Positions 47,611 through 57,392 are shown, counted from the stretch's first letter. The stretch is DNA of 64,000 nt from Opitutus sp. GAS368 (GCA_945866215.1 CAMBGQ010000004.1:1-64000); one strand, 5' to 3'. Program-made: numbers and translations. The notes: generated from the sequence alone by a model not told the origin.

Positions 47611-49185
47611 ATGGCCTCCTCGAAATCCAAGGGCCGCGTTTCCCTCGACGAACGCTTTTACCTGCCAGCAGACGAATTTTTCTCTGCCAACGCTGGTCTG
47701 GGCCTGACGTATGACGACGTTTCCCTGGCGACCCGCTACTCCGAGGTCCTCCCCCGGATGACCCGCCTCGATTCGGCGCTTTCGGACTCCCTCTCCCTGT
47801 CCCTCCCAATCGTCTCCTCCGACATGGACACGGTGACCGAGCACCGCATGGCTATCGCGATGGCCCTCAACGGCGGGCTGGGCCTCCTCCATTACAATAT
47901 GTCCGAGGTCGAGCAGGTGGCCGAAGTCCGCCGCGTGAAGAACCATATCCACGGCATGATTGGCGACCCCGCAGTCGTCGCGCCGGAAGACACCATCGCC
48001 CAAGTCCTGGCCCGCATCGAGCGCGACGGCCTGGCCTTCAGTACCTTCCCGGTCACCGCTCCCGATGGTACGTTACTCGGTCTCCTGCCTGGCAGCACGG
48101 TCAAGGAGCGCCACGGCCAGCGCAAGGTCGTCGCCGTCATGATTCCGCGCGACAAGGTGTTCACCGTCGGCGAGAAGGATCTCGGCAAGGACCCGATTGC
48201 CACCGCCGACCGCAAGTTCTCCGAACACGTTGGCCAGAACAAGCTGCTCGTCGTCGATGCGAAGAACAAACTCCGCGGCCTTTTCACTTTGAGCGATATC
48301 GAGCGCATCTCCGAGGAATCCCGCGCCCACGTCCGCCCAACGCGCGACGCTGATTTCCGTCTCCGTGTCGGCGTCGCCATCTCGGTGCCCCGCACCGCTG
48401 ACGGCGAAATCGACCGCACCCGCTTACTCGCCCACGTCAGCGCTCTTATCGACGAAGGCGCGGATGCCCTCGCGATTTCGACCGCGCACGGCCACACTAA
48501 AGGTGTCGGTGACGCGCTACGCATGTTGCGCAAGGCACATAAGCATATCACACTCATCGCCGGTAACGTCACCAGTGGCGAAGGCGTCGAGTTCCTCGCC
48601 GCGGCGGGCGCTGACACCGTCAAGATTGGCCAGGGCCCCGGCTCAATCTGCACGACCCGCATCGTCGCCGGCGTCGGTATCCCGCAGCTGACCGCACTTT
48701 ACGTCGCCTCCCGCGCCGCCGCCCAGAAGGGCGTGCGCATCCTCGCCGACGGCGGCATCACGAAGAGCGGCGACATCGTCAAGGCGCTCACGCTCGCCGA
48801 CGCGGTCATCCTCGGCGGCCTGCTCGCCGGGAGCCGCGAAGCCCCGGGCAAGCTGATGGAGATCAACGGTAAGACTTATAAGGAATACCGCGGCATGGGT
48901 TCGCATGAAGCCATGCGGAAGGGTTCCGCCGCCCGCTACGGCCATTCCGCCAGCGGCAAGTTCAGTAAGGTCGCCGCCGAAGGCATCGAAGCGCTCAAGG
49001 AAGTTTCCGGCACCGTCGACCAAGTCCTCGGCACCCTCGCTGGTGGCGTCCAGAGCGGCCTCGGCTACCTCGGCGCGGCGAACCTCGCCGAACATCGTAA
49101 GCGCGCCCGCTTCATCCGAGTCACACCTGCCGGCCAGCGCGAAGCCGCTCCGCACGACGTGATTGAGATCAAGGCCGGCTCCTGA
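47611..49185 (+). CDS. guaB: Inosine-5'-monophosphate dehydrogenase
   Basis: [45 protein letters not shown] region, [49 protein letters not shown]. Confidence 0.95.
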   Translation: MASSKSKGRVSLDERFYLPADEFFSANAGLGLTYDDVSLATRYSEVLPRMTRLDSALSDSLSLSLPIVSSDMDTVTEHRMAIAMALNGGLGLLHYNMSEVEQVAEVRRVKNHIHGMIGDPAVVAPEDTIAQVLARIERDGLAFSTFPVTAPDGTLLGLLPGSTVKERHGQRKVVAVMIPRDKVFTVGEKDLGKDPIATADRKFSEHVGQNKLLVVDAKNKLRGLFTLSDIERISEESRAHVRPTRDADFRLRVGVAISVPRTADGEIDRTRLLAHVSALIDEGADALAISTAHGHTKGVGDALRMLRKAHKHITLIAGNVTSGEGVEFLAAAGADTVKIGQGPGSICTTRIVAGVGIPQLTALYVASRAAAQKGVRILADGGITKSGDIVKALTLADAVILGGLLAGSREAPGKLMEINGKTYKEYRGMGSHEAMRKGSAARYGHSASGKFSKVAAEGIEALKEVSGTVDQVLGTLAGGVQSGLGYLGAANLAEHRKRARFIRVTPAGQREAAPHDVIEIKAGS

Positions 49186-49193
49186 TTTTACCT

Positions 49194-50057
49194 ATGGAAG
49201 CTTTTCTTAGGGCACTCTCCCTCATCTTACTCGGCGTCCTGATCGGCGCGGTGGGCATGTTATTCTTCACGCCGAGCTTCAACGTCGTCGTCAGCCGAGC
49301 TCCTGGCGCGCTCAAGCCCGTCGAGTTCGCCACCGCCCCAGTCGCGCCCGCCGTCGCGCCGGCCACGCCCGCAAAAAACCCTGCCCGCGACGATGTGGCG
49401 GTCGCTCCAGTGAAGCCGCCCGTCGCCGCCGACGCGCGCCCCTCTCTGGCCCCTGCCGCCGTCGAGCCGACCATCGATTTTAAGGCGATCTCGGAGCACC
49501 TCATCCTCTGGCCTACTTCGGTGACGGTGAAGACCGCGACCACGGTACCCGTGTTGGTCGATGGCAAGAAAGTCCAGGATCTGGCTCTCGAGGCCGGCAC
49601 AATCTTGCAGGTCTCCAAGGTCCTGGCGAACGGGTCCCTTGAGGTTCGCGCCAAGGGCGCCAAGTTCGAGGTCCAGAGCCCGCTCACGGATTTCTCGTTA
49701 GAGCTGGGCAAGCGCGTTTCGGAACTCGTCCTCAAGGGCACGAAGTTCGATTCGCCTTTCGCAAACCCGCCGACATCAGCTCCCGCTGCGGTCGTGGTCA
49801 CCGCCGCGGCGGTCCCCGCGCCTGTCGTCGCGCCCAAGGCTCCGCTGAGCTTGGCCCAGCGCGTCGACGTGCTGTTCGGTGCTAAGCCAGCGGGTGAATC
49901 GTCGGCCAACCCGCCTGCGGCCGCCGCGCCTTCCGTCCCCCCGCCTGCGGCCGCCGATATCCCCGCCACTCCGCCTCCGGCGGCTCCGTCAACCGAACCG
50001 AACACCGTCGAGAAGGGTAAGGATCTAGACCGTAAGATAAACCAGCTCTTCAAGTGA
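49194..50057 (+). CDS. Hypothetical membrane-anchored Ala/Pro-rich protein
   Basis: N-terminal TM ALSLILLGVLIGAVGMLFF; Ala/Pro linkers around a compact 90-100 aa region. Confidence 0.55.
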   Translation: MEAFLRALSLILLGVLIGAVGMLFFTPSFNVVVSRAPGALKPVEFATAPVAPAVAPATPAKNPARDDVAVAPVKPPVAADARPSLAPAAVEPTIDFKAISEHLILWPTSVTVKTATTVPVLVDGKKVQDLALEAGTILQVSKVLANGSLEVRAKGAKFEVQSPLTDFSLELGKRVSELVLKGTKFDSPFANPPTSAPAAVVVTAAAVPAPVVAPKAPLSLAQRVDVLFGAKPAGESSANPPAAAAPSVPPPAAADIPATPPPAAPSTEPNTVEKGKDLDRKINQLFK

Positions 50058-50064
50058 TCGGCCT

Positions 50065-50832
50065 GTGAGTCACGCGAAGATATTTTCTTGGAACGTCAAT
50101 GGGGTCCGCTCGGCCCTCGGCAAGGGACTCGGCGAATTCATCGCGTCGGCTGACCCGGATGTGCTCTGCCTGCAGGAGACGAAGTGTGAGACGGCCGTGG
50201 CTTCTACGCTTGGCCTAGCCTACCCGCATCAGTTCTGGCATGAGGCCGAGAAAAAGGGCTACTCGGGTACGGCCATCCTTTCCAAGGTCGCGCCGCTTTC
50301 CGTCGCCACGGATTTCCCGGGCGATCACCCGCCCGAAGGCCGCGTGGTCACGGCGGAGTTCAACGGGCTCTTCGTGGTCAGCGCTTACGTCCCTAATTCT
50401 CAGCGCGAGCTCGAGCGCCTCGCTTATCGCCTCCAGTGGGACGCCGATTTCCGTAAATACCTGGCCCGCCTCGCGAAGAAGAAGCCGGTGGTCGTCTGCG
50501 GAGACCTCAATGTCGCGCACGCCGAGATCGACCTCGCCAATCCTTCCACGAACCGCCGCAACGCGGGCTTCACCGACGAGGAACGCGAATCATTCAGCCA
50601 GCTGCTCGTCGGCCATGGTTTCACGGATACCTTCCGCGCTCAGCACCCTGAGCTCGCACAGCGCTACAGTTGGTGGTCCTATCGCCCTGGTATCCGCGCC
50701 CGCAACATCGGGTGGCGTCTGGATTACTGCCTGACTTCTGACGGCCTCAAGTATTCGCAGCCCGACATCCACGACAAGGTCACCGGCTCGGACCACTGTC
50801 CGGTATCCGTCCGCGTGCAGGCCGAGCTCTAA
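50065..50832 (+). CDS. xthA: Exodeoxyribonuclease III
   Basis: GTG start; FSWNVNGVRSALGKGL, CLQETKCE, GYSGTAILSK, VCGDLNVAH, NIGWRLDYCL, SDHCPVSV. Confidence 0.93.
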   Translation: MSHAKIFSWNVNGVRSALGKGLGEFIASADPDVLCLQETKCETAVASTLGLAYPHQFWHEAEKKGYSGTAILSKVAPLSVATDFPGDHPPEGRVVTAEFNGLFVVSAYVPNSQRELERLAYRLQWDADFRKYLARLAKKKPVVVCGDLNVAHAEIDLANPSTNRRNAGFTDEERESFSQLLVGHGFTDTFRAQHPELAQRYSWWSYRPGIRARNIGWRLDYCLTSDGLKYSQPDIHDKVTGSDHCPVSVRVQAEL

Positions 50833-52349
50833 TCGGTCGTCGCTTGTTCTCCGGTCAGCCGGCGCACCCAGGGCACGAGTATAAGGAGTAACAGACTCAT
50901 CCCGCCGACAAGTAGGGCCTGGTTCCAGAAGAAGTTCGCCAGCGCCAGCGGATCCTTGGCGTCGAAGCTGCCAGCGAGCACTCCGGCCAGTTTATTGCCC
51001 AGCGCCGATCCAAGGAACCAGATGCCCATCACCAATCCGGCCAGTTTGGCGGGAGCGAGCTTGGACATCGCGCTCAGGCCGACCGGGCTTAAGCAAAGTT
51101 CCCCGATAGTCTGGAGGAAGTAGACGCCGACGAGCCACCAGGGGCTCACCTTACCCGCGGCGGTGAGTTGGGCCGCCGGGACGAGCAGCGCGAAGGAAAG
51201 TCCGAGGAAGACGAGGCCCCAGAAGAACTTCATCGGGATCGAGGGTTGGCGTTCGCGGAGGCGGACCCAGAGCCAGGCGAACAGTGGGGCCAGCGCGATC
51301 ACGAAGAGCGAATTCACCGACTGGAACCACGATGACGGGAAGGCGTAACCGAACGTCTCGTTGCGCGTGAGTTCGTCGGCGAACAGTGTGAGCGACGAGC
51401 CAGCCTGCTCGAAGACGGCCCAGAAGATGATGGCGCAGATGAAGAAAACCAGGATCGCCGCGATGCGGTGGCTGTCGGGGTCTTTCTTGAGTACGCCGAA
51501 ATAGATGACGCCGACGATCGGCAGGGCGTAGACGAGGGGGTTGATCCACGGGAAGTAATCCGAGGCGATCATGACGCCGAGCAGGGCGGCGGTACCGATC
51601 GCGACCAAGGCGAGCCGGTCCCAGGGGCGGGGCGTGCCCGTTGCCGGCGCCTGGCCGATATGGGCCAGCCAGTGGAGTCGCCGGAGATAGACGCCCATAC
51701 CGATTGTCATGCCGACGCCGGCGGCGGCGAAGCCCCAGTGCCAGCTGTGCAGCGGGTCGAATCCCCAGCCGGTCAGCAGCGTCTTGAACTGGTCGCTTTG
51801 CGCCAGCCACCCGACCACCAAAGGTGCCGCGAAGGCCCCGAGGTTGATGCCCATGTAGAAGAGCGAGAAGCCGGCGTCTCGTCGCGTATCCTCGGGCGAG
51901 TAGAGGCCGCCGACGAGCGTGCTGATGCTCGGCTTGAGCAGGCCAGTCCCGAGTGCGATGAGGATGAGCCCGGCGTAGAACGTCGGTATGGAAGCGAATG
52001 CCAGGCAGTAGTGGCCAGCGGTAATGATTAATCCGCCGATCAGCACCGCCCGCCGGGCACCTAAGAAGTTATCAGCGAGATAGCCCCCGAGGATGCAGAC
52101 CATGTAGCTCGCCATGGTGTAGTTGCCGTAGATCTGCGCCGCGAATTTCTGGTCGAAGCCCAGCCCGCCCATCGTCAACGGGGCGATCATGAAAAGGAGT
52201 AATAGCGCCCGCATGCCGTAGTAGGAGAACCGCTCCCACATCTCGGCGTAGTACAGCATGCTCAACCCTCGGGGATGGCCGGCGAAGCCCCCGTGGTCGC
52301 GATCGGTCTGCGCGGTCTGCGGTTCGACGGATGGGGTCGGTGCGTGCAT
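50829..52349 (-). CDS. POT-family proton-dependent peptide MFS transporter
   Basis: AEMWERFSYYGMRALLLLFM, GGYLADNFLGARRAVLIGGL, GTGLLKPSISTLVGGLY, FSLFYMGINLGAF. Confidence 0.92.
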   Translation of the reverse strand: MHAPTPSVEPQTAQTDRDHGGFAGHPRGLSMLYYAEMWERFSYYGMRALLLLFMIAPLTMGGLGFDQKFAAQIYGNYTMASYMVCILGGYLADNFLGARRAVLIGGLIITAGHYCLAFASIPTFYAGLILIALGTGLLKPSISTLVGGLYSPEDTRRDAGFSLFYMGINLGAFAAPLVVGWLAQSDQFKTLLTGWGFDPLHSWHWGFAAAGVGMTIGMGVYLRRLHWLAHIGQAPATGTPRPWDRLALVAIGTAALLGVMIASDYFPWINPLVYALPIVGVIYFGVLKKDPDSHRIAAILVFFICAIIFWAVFEQAGSSLTLFADELTRNETFGYAFPSSWFQSVNSLFVIALAPLFAWLWVRLRERQPSIPMKFFWGLVFLGLSFALLVPAAQLTAAGKVSPWWLVGVYFLQTIGELCLSPVGLSAMSKLAPAKLAGLVMGIWFLGSALGNKLAGVLAGSFDAKDPLALANFFWNQALLVGGMSLLLLILVPWVRRLTGEQATTD

Positions 52350-52424
52350 CGGAGGGGGTTATAAGCGGGGTAATCGGGGAGAGGGAGTCGGGAATGCATT
52401 TCACCCTCCGACAGAGGGACGGCG

Positions 52425-52452
52425 TTGACAAGGGGGGGCTATCGGCTACTTT
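52425..52452 (+). promoter_or_regulatory. Putative sigma70-like promoter of feoAB
   Basis: TTGACA at 52425-52430, 16 bp spacer, TACTTT at 52447-52452. Confidence 0.6.
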
Positions 52453-52468
52453 TGAGACTCAATCTCAA
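52452..52468. promoter_or_regulatory. Candidate Fur-like operator (dyad) at the feoA promoter
   Basis: TTGAGACTCAATCTCAA: 7-1-7-like imperfect palindrome just after the -10 and before the feoA GTG. Confidence 0.5.
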
Positions 52469-52473
52469 TTAGC

Positions 52474-52734
52474 GTGACCCCGCTATCGCAACTTCTCCCG
52501 GGCCAATTCGGCAAACTGGCCTCGCTCAACCCTGAGCGGGGGGTGGATCAGCGTTTGATGGCCCTGGGGCTGCTCCCGGGCATGATTCTTAAGCTCATCC
52601 GGAAGGCGCCGCTCGGCGACCCGCTGGCCATCGAGTTCGGCGGCCAAGTCGTCAGCCTCCGCCTCGCCGAGGCCGAAAATCTGATCGTCGATGTCTCCGC
52701 CGATTGTCCCATCCAGCGACCGCGTCAGCCGTGA
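52474..52734 (+). CDS. feoA: Ferrous iron transport protein A
   Basis: 86 aa, GTG start; LGLLPGMILKLIRKAPLGDPLAIEFGGQVVSLRLAEAENLIV; overlaps feoB. Confidence 0.87.
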   Translation: MTPLSQLLPGQFGKLASLNPERGVDQRLMALGLLPGMILKLIRKAPLGDPLAIEFGGQVVSLRLAEAENLIVDVSADCPIQRPRQP

Positions 52735-54884
52735 GCAACTCCGCCGCAGGCCTACTGGTCGCGCTCGTCGGTAACCCCAACACCGGCAAGTCGACCCTCT
52801 TCAACGCCCTGACCGGCCTGCGGCAGCGCGTCGGTAATTATCCCGGCGTCACCGTCGCCCGTAAGTCCGGCATCTGCGATCTCGGCGACGGGCGAAAAGT
52901 CGAGCTGCTCGACCTCCCTGGACTTTACTCCCTCGCCGCCGCTTCGCCCGACGAGCAGGTCGTCATCGACGCCCTCTCGGGCAATATCGTCGGCGCCCGT
53001 CGTCCGGACGCGGTGGTGCTCGTCGTCGACGCGACCAACCTGCTCCGTAATCTCTTCCTCGCCTCCCAGGTCGCCGAGCTCGGTCTGCCGGTGGTGATTG
53101 CGCTCAATCAGGCCGATGTCGCCAAGGAGCAAGGCCTACGCATCGATACCGGCTTACTTTCCCGTCGGCTGGGCGGTGTCCCCGTCGTGCTGACTTCCGC
53201 TTGGCAAGGCGAGGGCATCCTCGACGTGCGGCGTGGTATCGCGCGCGCGTTGACTGAGCCGGCGCCGATGAAACGCGTGTCCTGGCCGACCGATATCGCG
53301 GGGGCCTTGGCAGAAGTGGCCGCCGCCGCCGCGGCCGATACGGGCCGGCCGATCACGGAGGCGGAGGCCCAGCGACTGCTCTTCGATACGAATCCGTCGA
53401 CTGCCGAACGGCTCGGCTGGGCGCTCGCCCGCCGCGAGAAGACGCTCCGCGTCGCGCGGGATCGCGTCCGTCATTCCGGCTACAACCCCATGGCGGCCGA
53501 ACCGCTCGTCCATTACGCGCATCTCCGCCTCATCCTCGAGGGAGTCGTGGCGGAAGGCCTGGGCAAGGCGGGCCGTTCCGCCGCCGTCGATCGCCTGCTC
53601 CTCCACCGCTTTCTTGGGCCCGTGCTGTTCCTCGGGATCATGCTCGGTTTTTTTGGCTCCGTCTTCTGGCTGGCGAAGTTCCCCATGGAATGGATTCAGG
53701 CTGGGGTGGATTGGACGAAGAGCATCGTCGCGCCGCCCTTGGACGCGTATCCCATGCTCCAAAGCCTGCTGGCGGACGGCATCATCGGGGGCGTCGGGGC
53801 CTTCTTGGTCTTCCTGCCGCAAATCCTGATTCTCTTCCTTTTCATCGGAATCCTCGAAGACAGCGGCTACATGGCGCGTGCTGCGTTCATCATGGACCGT
53901 CTTTTTAGCTGGTGCGGCCTCAACGGGAAGAGTTTCGTGCCGCTGCTCTCCGGTTTTGCCTGCGCGATTCCGAGCCTGCTTTCCACGCGCACGATCGAAG
54001 ACCCCAAGGCGCGGCTCGCGACCGCCTTCGTGGTGCCGTTCATGAGTTGTTCGGCCCGCTTCCCGGTCTATGCGCTGATGTGCGCCGCCTTCATCGGTCC
54101 GGTCTATGGTCCAGGCTGGCAATCCGTCGTGATGATCGGGATGCACTGCGTCGGCCTACTCTTCGCCGTCCCGACGGCTTTCGTGCTCACGCGCCTCGTG
54201 CTCAAGGTCAAGCCGCAGCCCTTTGTCCTCGAGCTTCCGCGCTACCAGATGCCCAAGTCGCGCGACGTGCTGTGGCGCATGTGGCAGAACGCCGCCGAGT
54301 TTGTGTCCCGGGCCGGTACGGTTATCTTCGCCATCACCATTATCGTCTGGGCGCTCTCGTATTTTCCGCGCGACCCAGCGGTGGCGGAGCGCATCCAGGC
54401 CGCGCACCCGACGGCCGCCCCAGAAGTGGTCACGGCCAAGATACAGGCGGCGTATGTCGAACAATCCTACATGGGACGATTCGGCAAGGCGGTGCAGCCA
54501 GTCTTCGATCCACTGGGCTTCGACTGGAAGATCACCGTCGGCGTGCTGGCGAGCTTCCCGGCCCGCGAGGTCATCGTCTCCACGCTGGGCGTGACGTACT
54601 CCGTCGGCGAAGGCGCCGAGGCCGACAGCCAGCATCTCCGCAAGGCCATGCAGGACGCTAAATGGTCCGAGGGGCCGCGCGCCGGCACCCCTATCTTCTC
54701 CCTCGCCGCGGTGCTCGCGCTGATGGTCTTCTTCGCGCTTTGCTCGCAGTGCGGCCCGACGGTTGCCACGCTCGCCCAGGAGACCGGCGGCTGGCGGTGG
54801 GCCGCGGGTTCGTTCGTCTACATGACGGCACTCGCCTGGCTCGCCGGGACGGCCGTCTATCAAGTCGTCAGCCGTCTCTCATGA
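52731..54884 (+). CDS. feoB: Ferrous iron transport protein B
   Basis: LVALVGNPNTGKSTLFNALTGLRQRVGNYPGVTV, LLDLPGLYSL, GILEDSGYMARAAFIMDRLF, PLLSGFACAIPSLLSTRTIED, VPFMSCSARFPVY. Confidence 0.96.
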   Translation: MSNSAAGLLVALVGNPNTGKSTLFNALTGLRQRVGNYPGVTVARKSGICDLGDGRKVELLDLPGLYSLAAASPDEQVVIDALSGNIVGARRPDAVVLVVDATNLLRNLFLASQVAELGLPVVIALNQADVAKEQGLRIDTGLLSRRLGGVPVVLTSAWQGEGILDVRRGIARALTEPAPMKRVSWPTDIAGALAEVAAAAAADTGRPITEAEAQRLLFDTNPSTAERLGWALARREKTLRVARDRVRHSGYNPMAAEPLVHYAHLRLILEGVVAEGLGKAGRSAAVDRLLLHRFLGPVLFLGIMLGFFGSVFWLAKFPMEWIQAGVDWTKSIVAPPLDAYPMLQSLLADGIIGGVGAFLVFLPQILILFLFIGILEDSGYMARAAFIMDRLFSWCGLNGKSFVPLLSGFACAIPSLLSTRTIEDPKARLATAFVVPFMSCSARFPVYALMCAAFIGPVYGPGWQSVVMIGMHCVGLLFAVPTAFVLTRLVLKVKPQPFVLELPRYQMPKSRDVLWRMWQNAAEFVSRAGTVIFAITIIVWALSYFPRDPAVAERIQAAHPTAAPEVVTAKIQAAYVEQSYMGRFGKAVQPVFDPLGFDWKITVGVLASFPAREVIVSTLGVTYSVGEGAEADSQHLRKAMQDAKWSEGPRAGTPIFSLAAVLALMVFFALCSQCGPTVATLAQETGGWRWAAGSFVYMTALAWLAGTAVYQVVSRLS

Positions 54885-55030
54885 ACCTCGAAGCCGTCAT
54901 CGTCGGGGCTATCATCGGCGTCGCCGCGGGTTGGCTGATTCGTCGTTGGCTGGCCGCCGCCCGTCGTCGCAAGGAAGGCGGCTGCGCCGGGGATTGCGCT
55001 TGTGCGACGAAGCTAAAGCCGAAGAAGTAA
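54881..55030 (+). CDS. FeoB-associated Cys-rich small membrane protein
   Basis: 49 aa MNLEAVIVGAIIGVAAGWLIRRWLAAARRRKEGGCAGDCACATKLKPKK; ATGA overlap with feoB; one TM plus CxxxCxC. Confidence 0.72.
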   Translation: MNLEAVIVGAIIGVAAGWLIRRWLAAARRRKEGGCAGDCACATKLKPKK

Positions 55031-55034
55031 GCCT

Positions 55035-55424
55035 GAGAGGCAAGTTGACCAGTTGATGGGTTGGCCAGTTGGCCAGAAAAGACATGGAACTCAAAGGGAG
55101 ACCGGGAACCGGGAAGTTGGCTTCGGGCATATTCTTTCGGGTGACAGGTGACGGCCACCAGGGCATCAGCCTCTCGGGAGTCGGCCATTCAGCCATCGGC
55201 AGCCGGCTCCAGGCTCCCGCGGCCGATGGCCGAGAAGCCGATACCTGAGTTGCCGTCACCCGTGGCTGACACCCGTCACCCGGAATTTAATTCCCCAGCC
55301 AATCATCCGGTCTCGGGTTCACCATTGAGTGAGTGCCTCGGCTTTCTTGCCCACCTGTCAACTTGTCAACCTGCCAGCTAGTGCGCCCTCTGGGCCTCTG
55401 GCCCACTGGTCAACTGATCAACTA
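55035..55424. repeat. Mosaic of degenerate 7-8 bp repeats arranged as an imperfect inverted repeat
   Basis: Left block AGTTGACC|AGTTGATG|GGTTGGCC|AGTTGGCC (55043-55074); right block on the minus strand AGTTGATC|AGTTGACC|AGTGGGCC|AGAGGCCC|AGAGGGCG (55423-55384) and GGCAGGTT|GACAAGTT|GACAGGTG (55375-55352); GCCATCGGC/GCCGATGGC stem near the centre. Confidence 0.8.
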
Positions 55425-55461
55425 ACGCTGCGCCCCTTGCCCCCATGTCACCGTGCCCCCT

Positions 55462-55476
55462 CGCGGCTTCGCCGCG
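55462..55476 (-). terminator. GC-rich hairpin just past the aguA stop (possible terminator, no U-tract)
   Basis: CGCGGC-TTC-GCCGCG. Confidence 0.35.
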
Positions 55477-55477
55477 C

Positions 55478-56503
55478 TCACACCGGCTGCTGCTGGCTGA
55501 GGCAGTGCAGCGCGCCACCTTCGATGAGCAGTAGGCGGCAGTCGATGCCCACGATTTTCCGACCGGGGAAGCCGTCGCCGACGATGCCCATGGCAATCTG
55601 GTCGGAGTCTTGGCCGTAGAGCGGCACGAGGACGCCGCCGTTCACGATGAGGAAGTTCGCATGGCTCGGTGGCAGCTCGCGTCCGGCGAGGCGGATGGGT
55701 TTCGGCAGCGGAAGCTCGAGGACGTCGAGCCGTTGGCCGCGCGGGCGCATCTCGCGCAGGCGGCGGAGGTTTTCCTGCAACGGCGCGTAGTTCGGCGAGG
55801 CCTTGTCGGCCTCACTGACGGCGAGGATGGTGCGCGGCGCGATGAAGCGCGCGAGGTTGTCGATGTGGCCGTCGGTATCGTCGTTGGCGAGGCCTTCGCC
55901 AATCCAGAGGAGTTCGTCGACCGCGAGCCCGTCGCGGATGGCGGCGTGGAACGCGGCGTCATCGCGGCCTTCGGCGCGGTTCGGATTGTTCTGCACAGCC
56001 TCGGTGGTGAGGAGCAGGCCGTCGCCGGAGACTTCGATGCCGCCGCCTTCGAGTTCGAATGGATAGCTAAACTTCTTCACGCCGAGGCGTGCGGCGATCT
56101 TGCCGGGGACTTGGTTGTCGAGCGAAGCCTCGAACTTGCCGCCCCAGCCGTGGAATTCCCAGTCGGTGAGCGCGAGCTCCTTGGTCTGGTCGTTCTTCAC
56201 GAAAATCGGCCCATGGTCGCGGCACCACACGTCGTCGGTGGCGATGTCAGTCAGCTCGATGACGGAAAGGTCGGCTTTGGCTTCTTTGAGCGCTCGTTCG
56301 GCTTCGGCGCGCAACTTGCCTGCGGCGTTAATCTTCACCGGCTGGAACTCGGCGATCGCCGCGGCGAACTCCGCGAACTTTGCGGGGATGAGGCCGTAGT
56401 GCCCGGGCCAGAGCGCGGGGTTCGACGGCCAGGACAGCCACGTGGCGGACTGAGGTTCCCACTCCGCGGGCATGCGGAAACCGAGGGCGCGTGGCGTGGC
56501 CAT
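55478..56503 (-). CDS. aguA: Agmatine deiminase family protein
   Basis: MPAEWEPQSATWLSWPSNP, DVWCRDHGPIFV, LEGGGIEVSGDG, NDDTDGHIDNLARF, IVGIDCRLLLIEGGALHCLSQQQP. Confidence 0.92.
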   Translation of the reverse strand: MATPRALGFRMPAEWEPQSATWLSWPSNPALWPGHYGLIPAKFAEFAAAIAEFQPVKINAAGKLRAEAERALKEAKADLSVIELTDIATDDVWCRDHGPIFVKNDQTKELALTDWEFHGWGGKFEASLDNQVPGKIAARLGVKKFSYPFELEGGGIEVSGDGLLLTTEAVQNNPNRAEGRDDAAFHAAIRDGLAVDELLWIGEGLANDDTDGHIDNLARFIAPRTILAVSEADKASPNYAPLQENLRRLREMRPRGQRLDVLELPLPKPIRLAGRELPPSHANFLIVNGGVLVPLYGQDSDQIAMGIVGDGFPGRKIVGIDCRLLLIEGGALHCLSQQQPV

Positions 56504-56511
56504 GCGGGAGA

Positions 56512-57381
56512 TCAGTCGCGCAGGCGGCGCGTCAGGTCGCCGTAGGCGTCGATGCGCCGGTCGCGGAAGAACGGCCAGATGCGGCGGAACGCCCGCTGTT
56601 TCGCGAGGTCGCAATCAGCGAGCAGGATTTCCTCTTGCTCAGCGGAAGCCCGGGCGACGATTTCGCCGTATGGGTCGGAGACGAAACTCTGGCCCCAGAA
56701 CTGGGTGCGGCCTTCGACGCCGACGCGGTTGGTCGCGGCGACGTAGCAGCCGTTGGCGACGCCATGGCCGCGCTGGACGGTCTCCCAGGCGTTATGCTGG
56801 GCCTTGCCGAGGGCGGCCTTCTCTTCGGGCAGCCAGCCGATGGCGGTTGGGTAGAAGAGGATTTGCGCGCCGCCGAGTGCGGTCAGTCGCGCGGCTTCGG
56901 GATACCACTGGTCCCAGCAGATGAGCACGCCGAGATCGCCATGCGCGGTCTTCCAGGTACGGAAGCCGAGGTCGCCCGGCGTGAAGTAGAATTTCTCTTC
57001 GAAGCCTGGGTCCTGCGGGATGTGCATCTTGCGGTATTTGCCGAGCACGGTGCCGTCGGCGTCGATGACGGCCGCGGTGTTATGGTAGACTTCGCTGCCG
57101 CGCGCTTCGAAGAGCGGGGCGACGATGACGACACCGAGGCGCTTGGCAGCTTGGGCGAGTGCGGTCACCGACGGGCCGGTCTCAATCGGCTCGGCGAGGT
57201 CGAAGTGTTTCGGATCCTGGGCCACGCAGAAGTATTTCGTCGTGAACATCTCCTGCAGGCCGATGATCTTTGCGCCCTTGGCCGCCGCTTCCTCGATGCG
57301 GGGCAGGGTCTTGCGCACGTTGGCGGCTGGGGTGTCCTCGGCGGTGAGCTGGACGAGGCCGATGCGGACGGAGTCAGCCAT
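56512..57381 (-). CDS. aguB: N-carbamoylputrescine amidase
   Basis: Nitrilase family: GLQEMFTTKYFC, KYRKMHIPQDPGFEEKFYFTPGD, VLICWDQWYPEAARL, NRVGVEG. Confidence 0.92.
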   Translation of the reverse strand: MADSVRIGLVQLTAEDTPAANVRKTLPRIEEAAAKGAKIIGLQEMFTTKYFCVAQDPKHFDLAEPIETGPSVTALAQAAKRLGVVIVAPLFEARGSEVYHNTAAVIDADGTVLGKYRKMHIPQDPGFEEKFYFTPGDLGFRTWKTAHGDLGVLICWDQWYPEAARLTALGGAQILFYPTAIGWLPEEKAALGKAQHNAWETVQRGHGVANGCYVAATNRVGVEGRTQFWGQSFVSDPYGEIVARASAEQEEILLADCDLAKQRAFRRIWPFFRDRRIDAYGDLTRRLRD

Positions 57382-57392
57382 GACGACGTTCG

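Noticed and set aside
53154-54146. 330 aa minus-strand ORF opposite feoB
   Set aside because: Antisense to feoB; charged low-complexity translation, no motifs.
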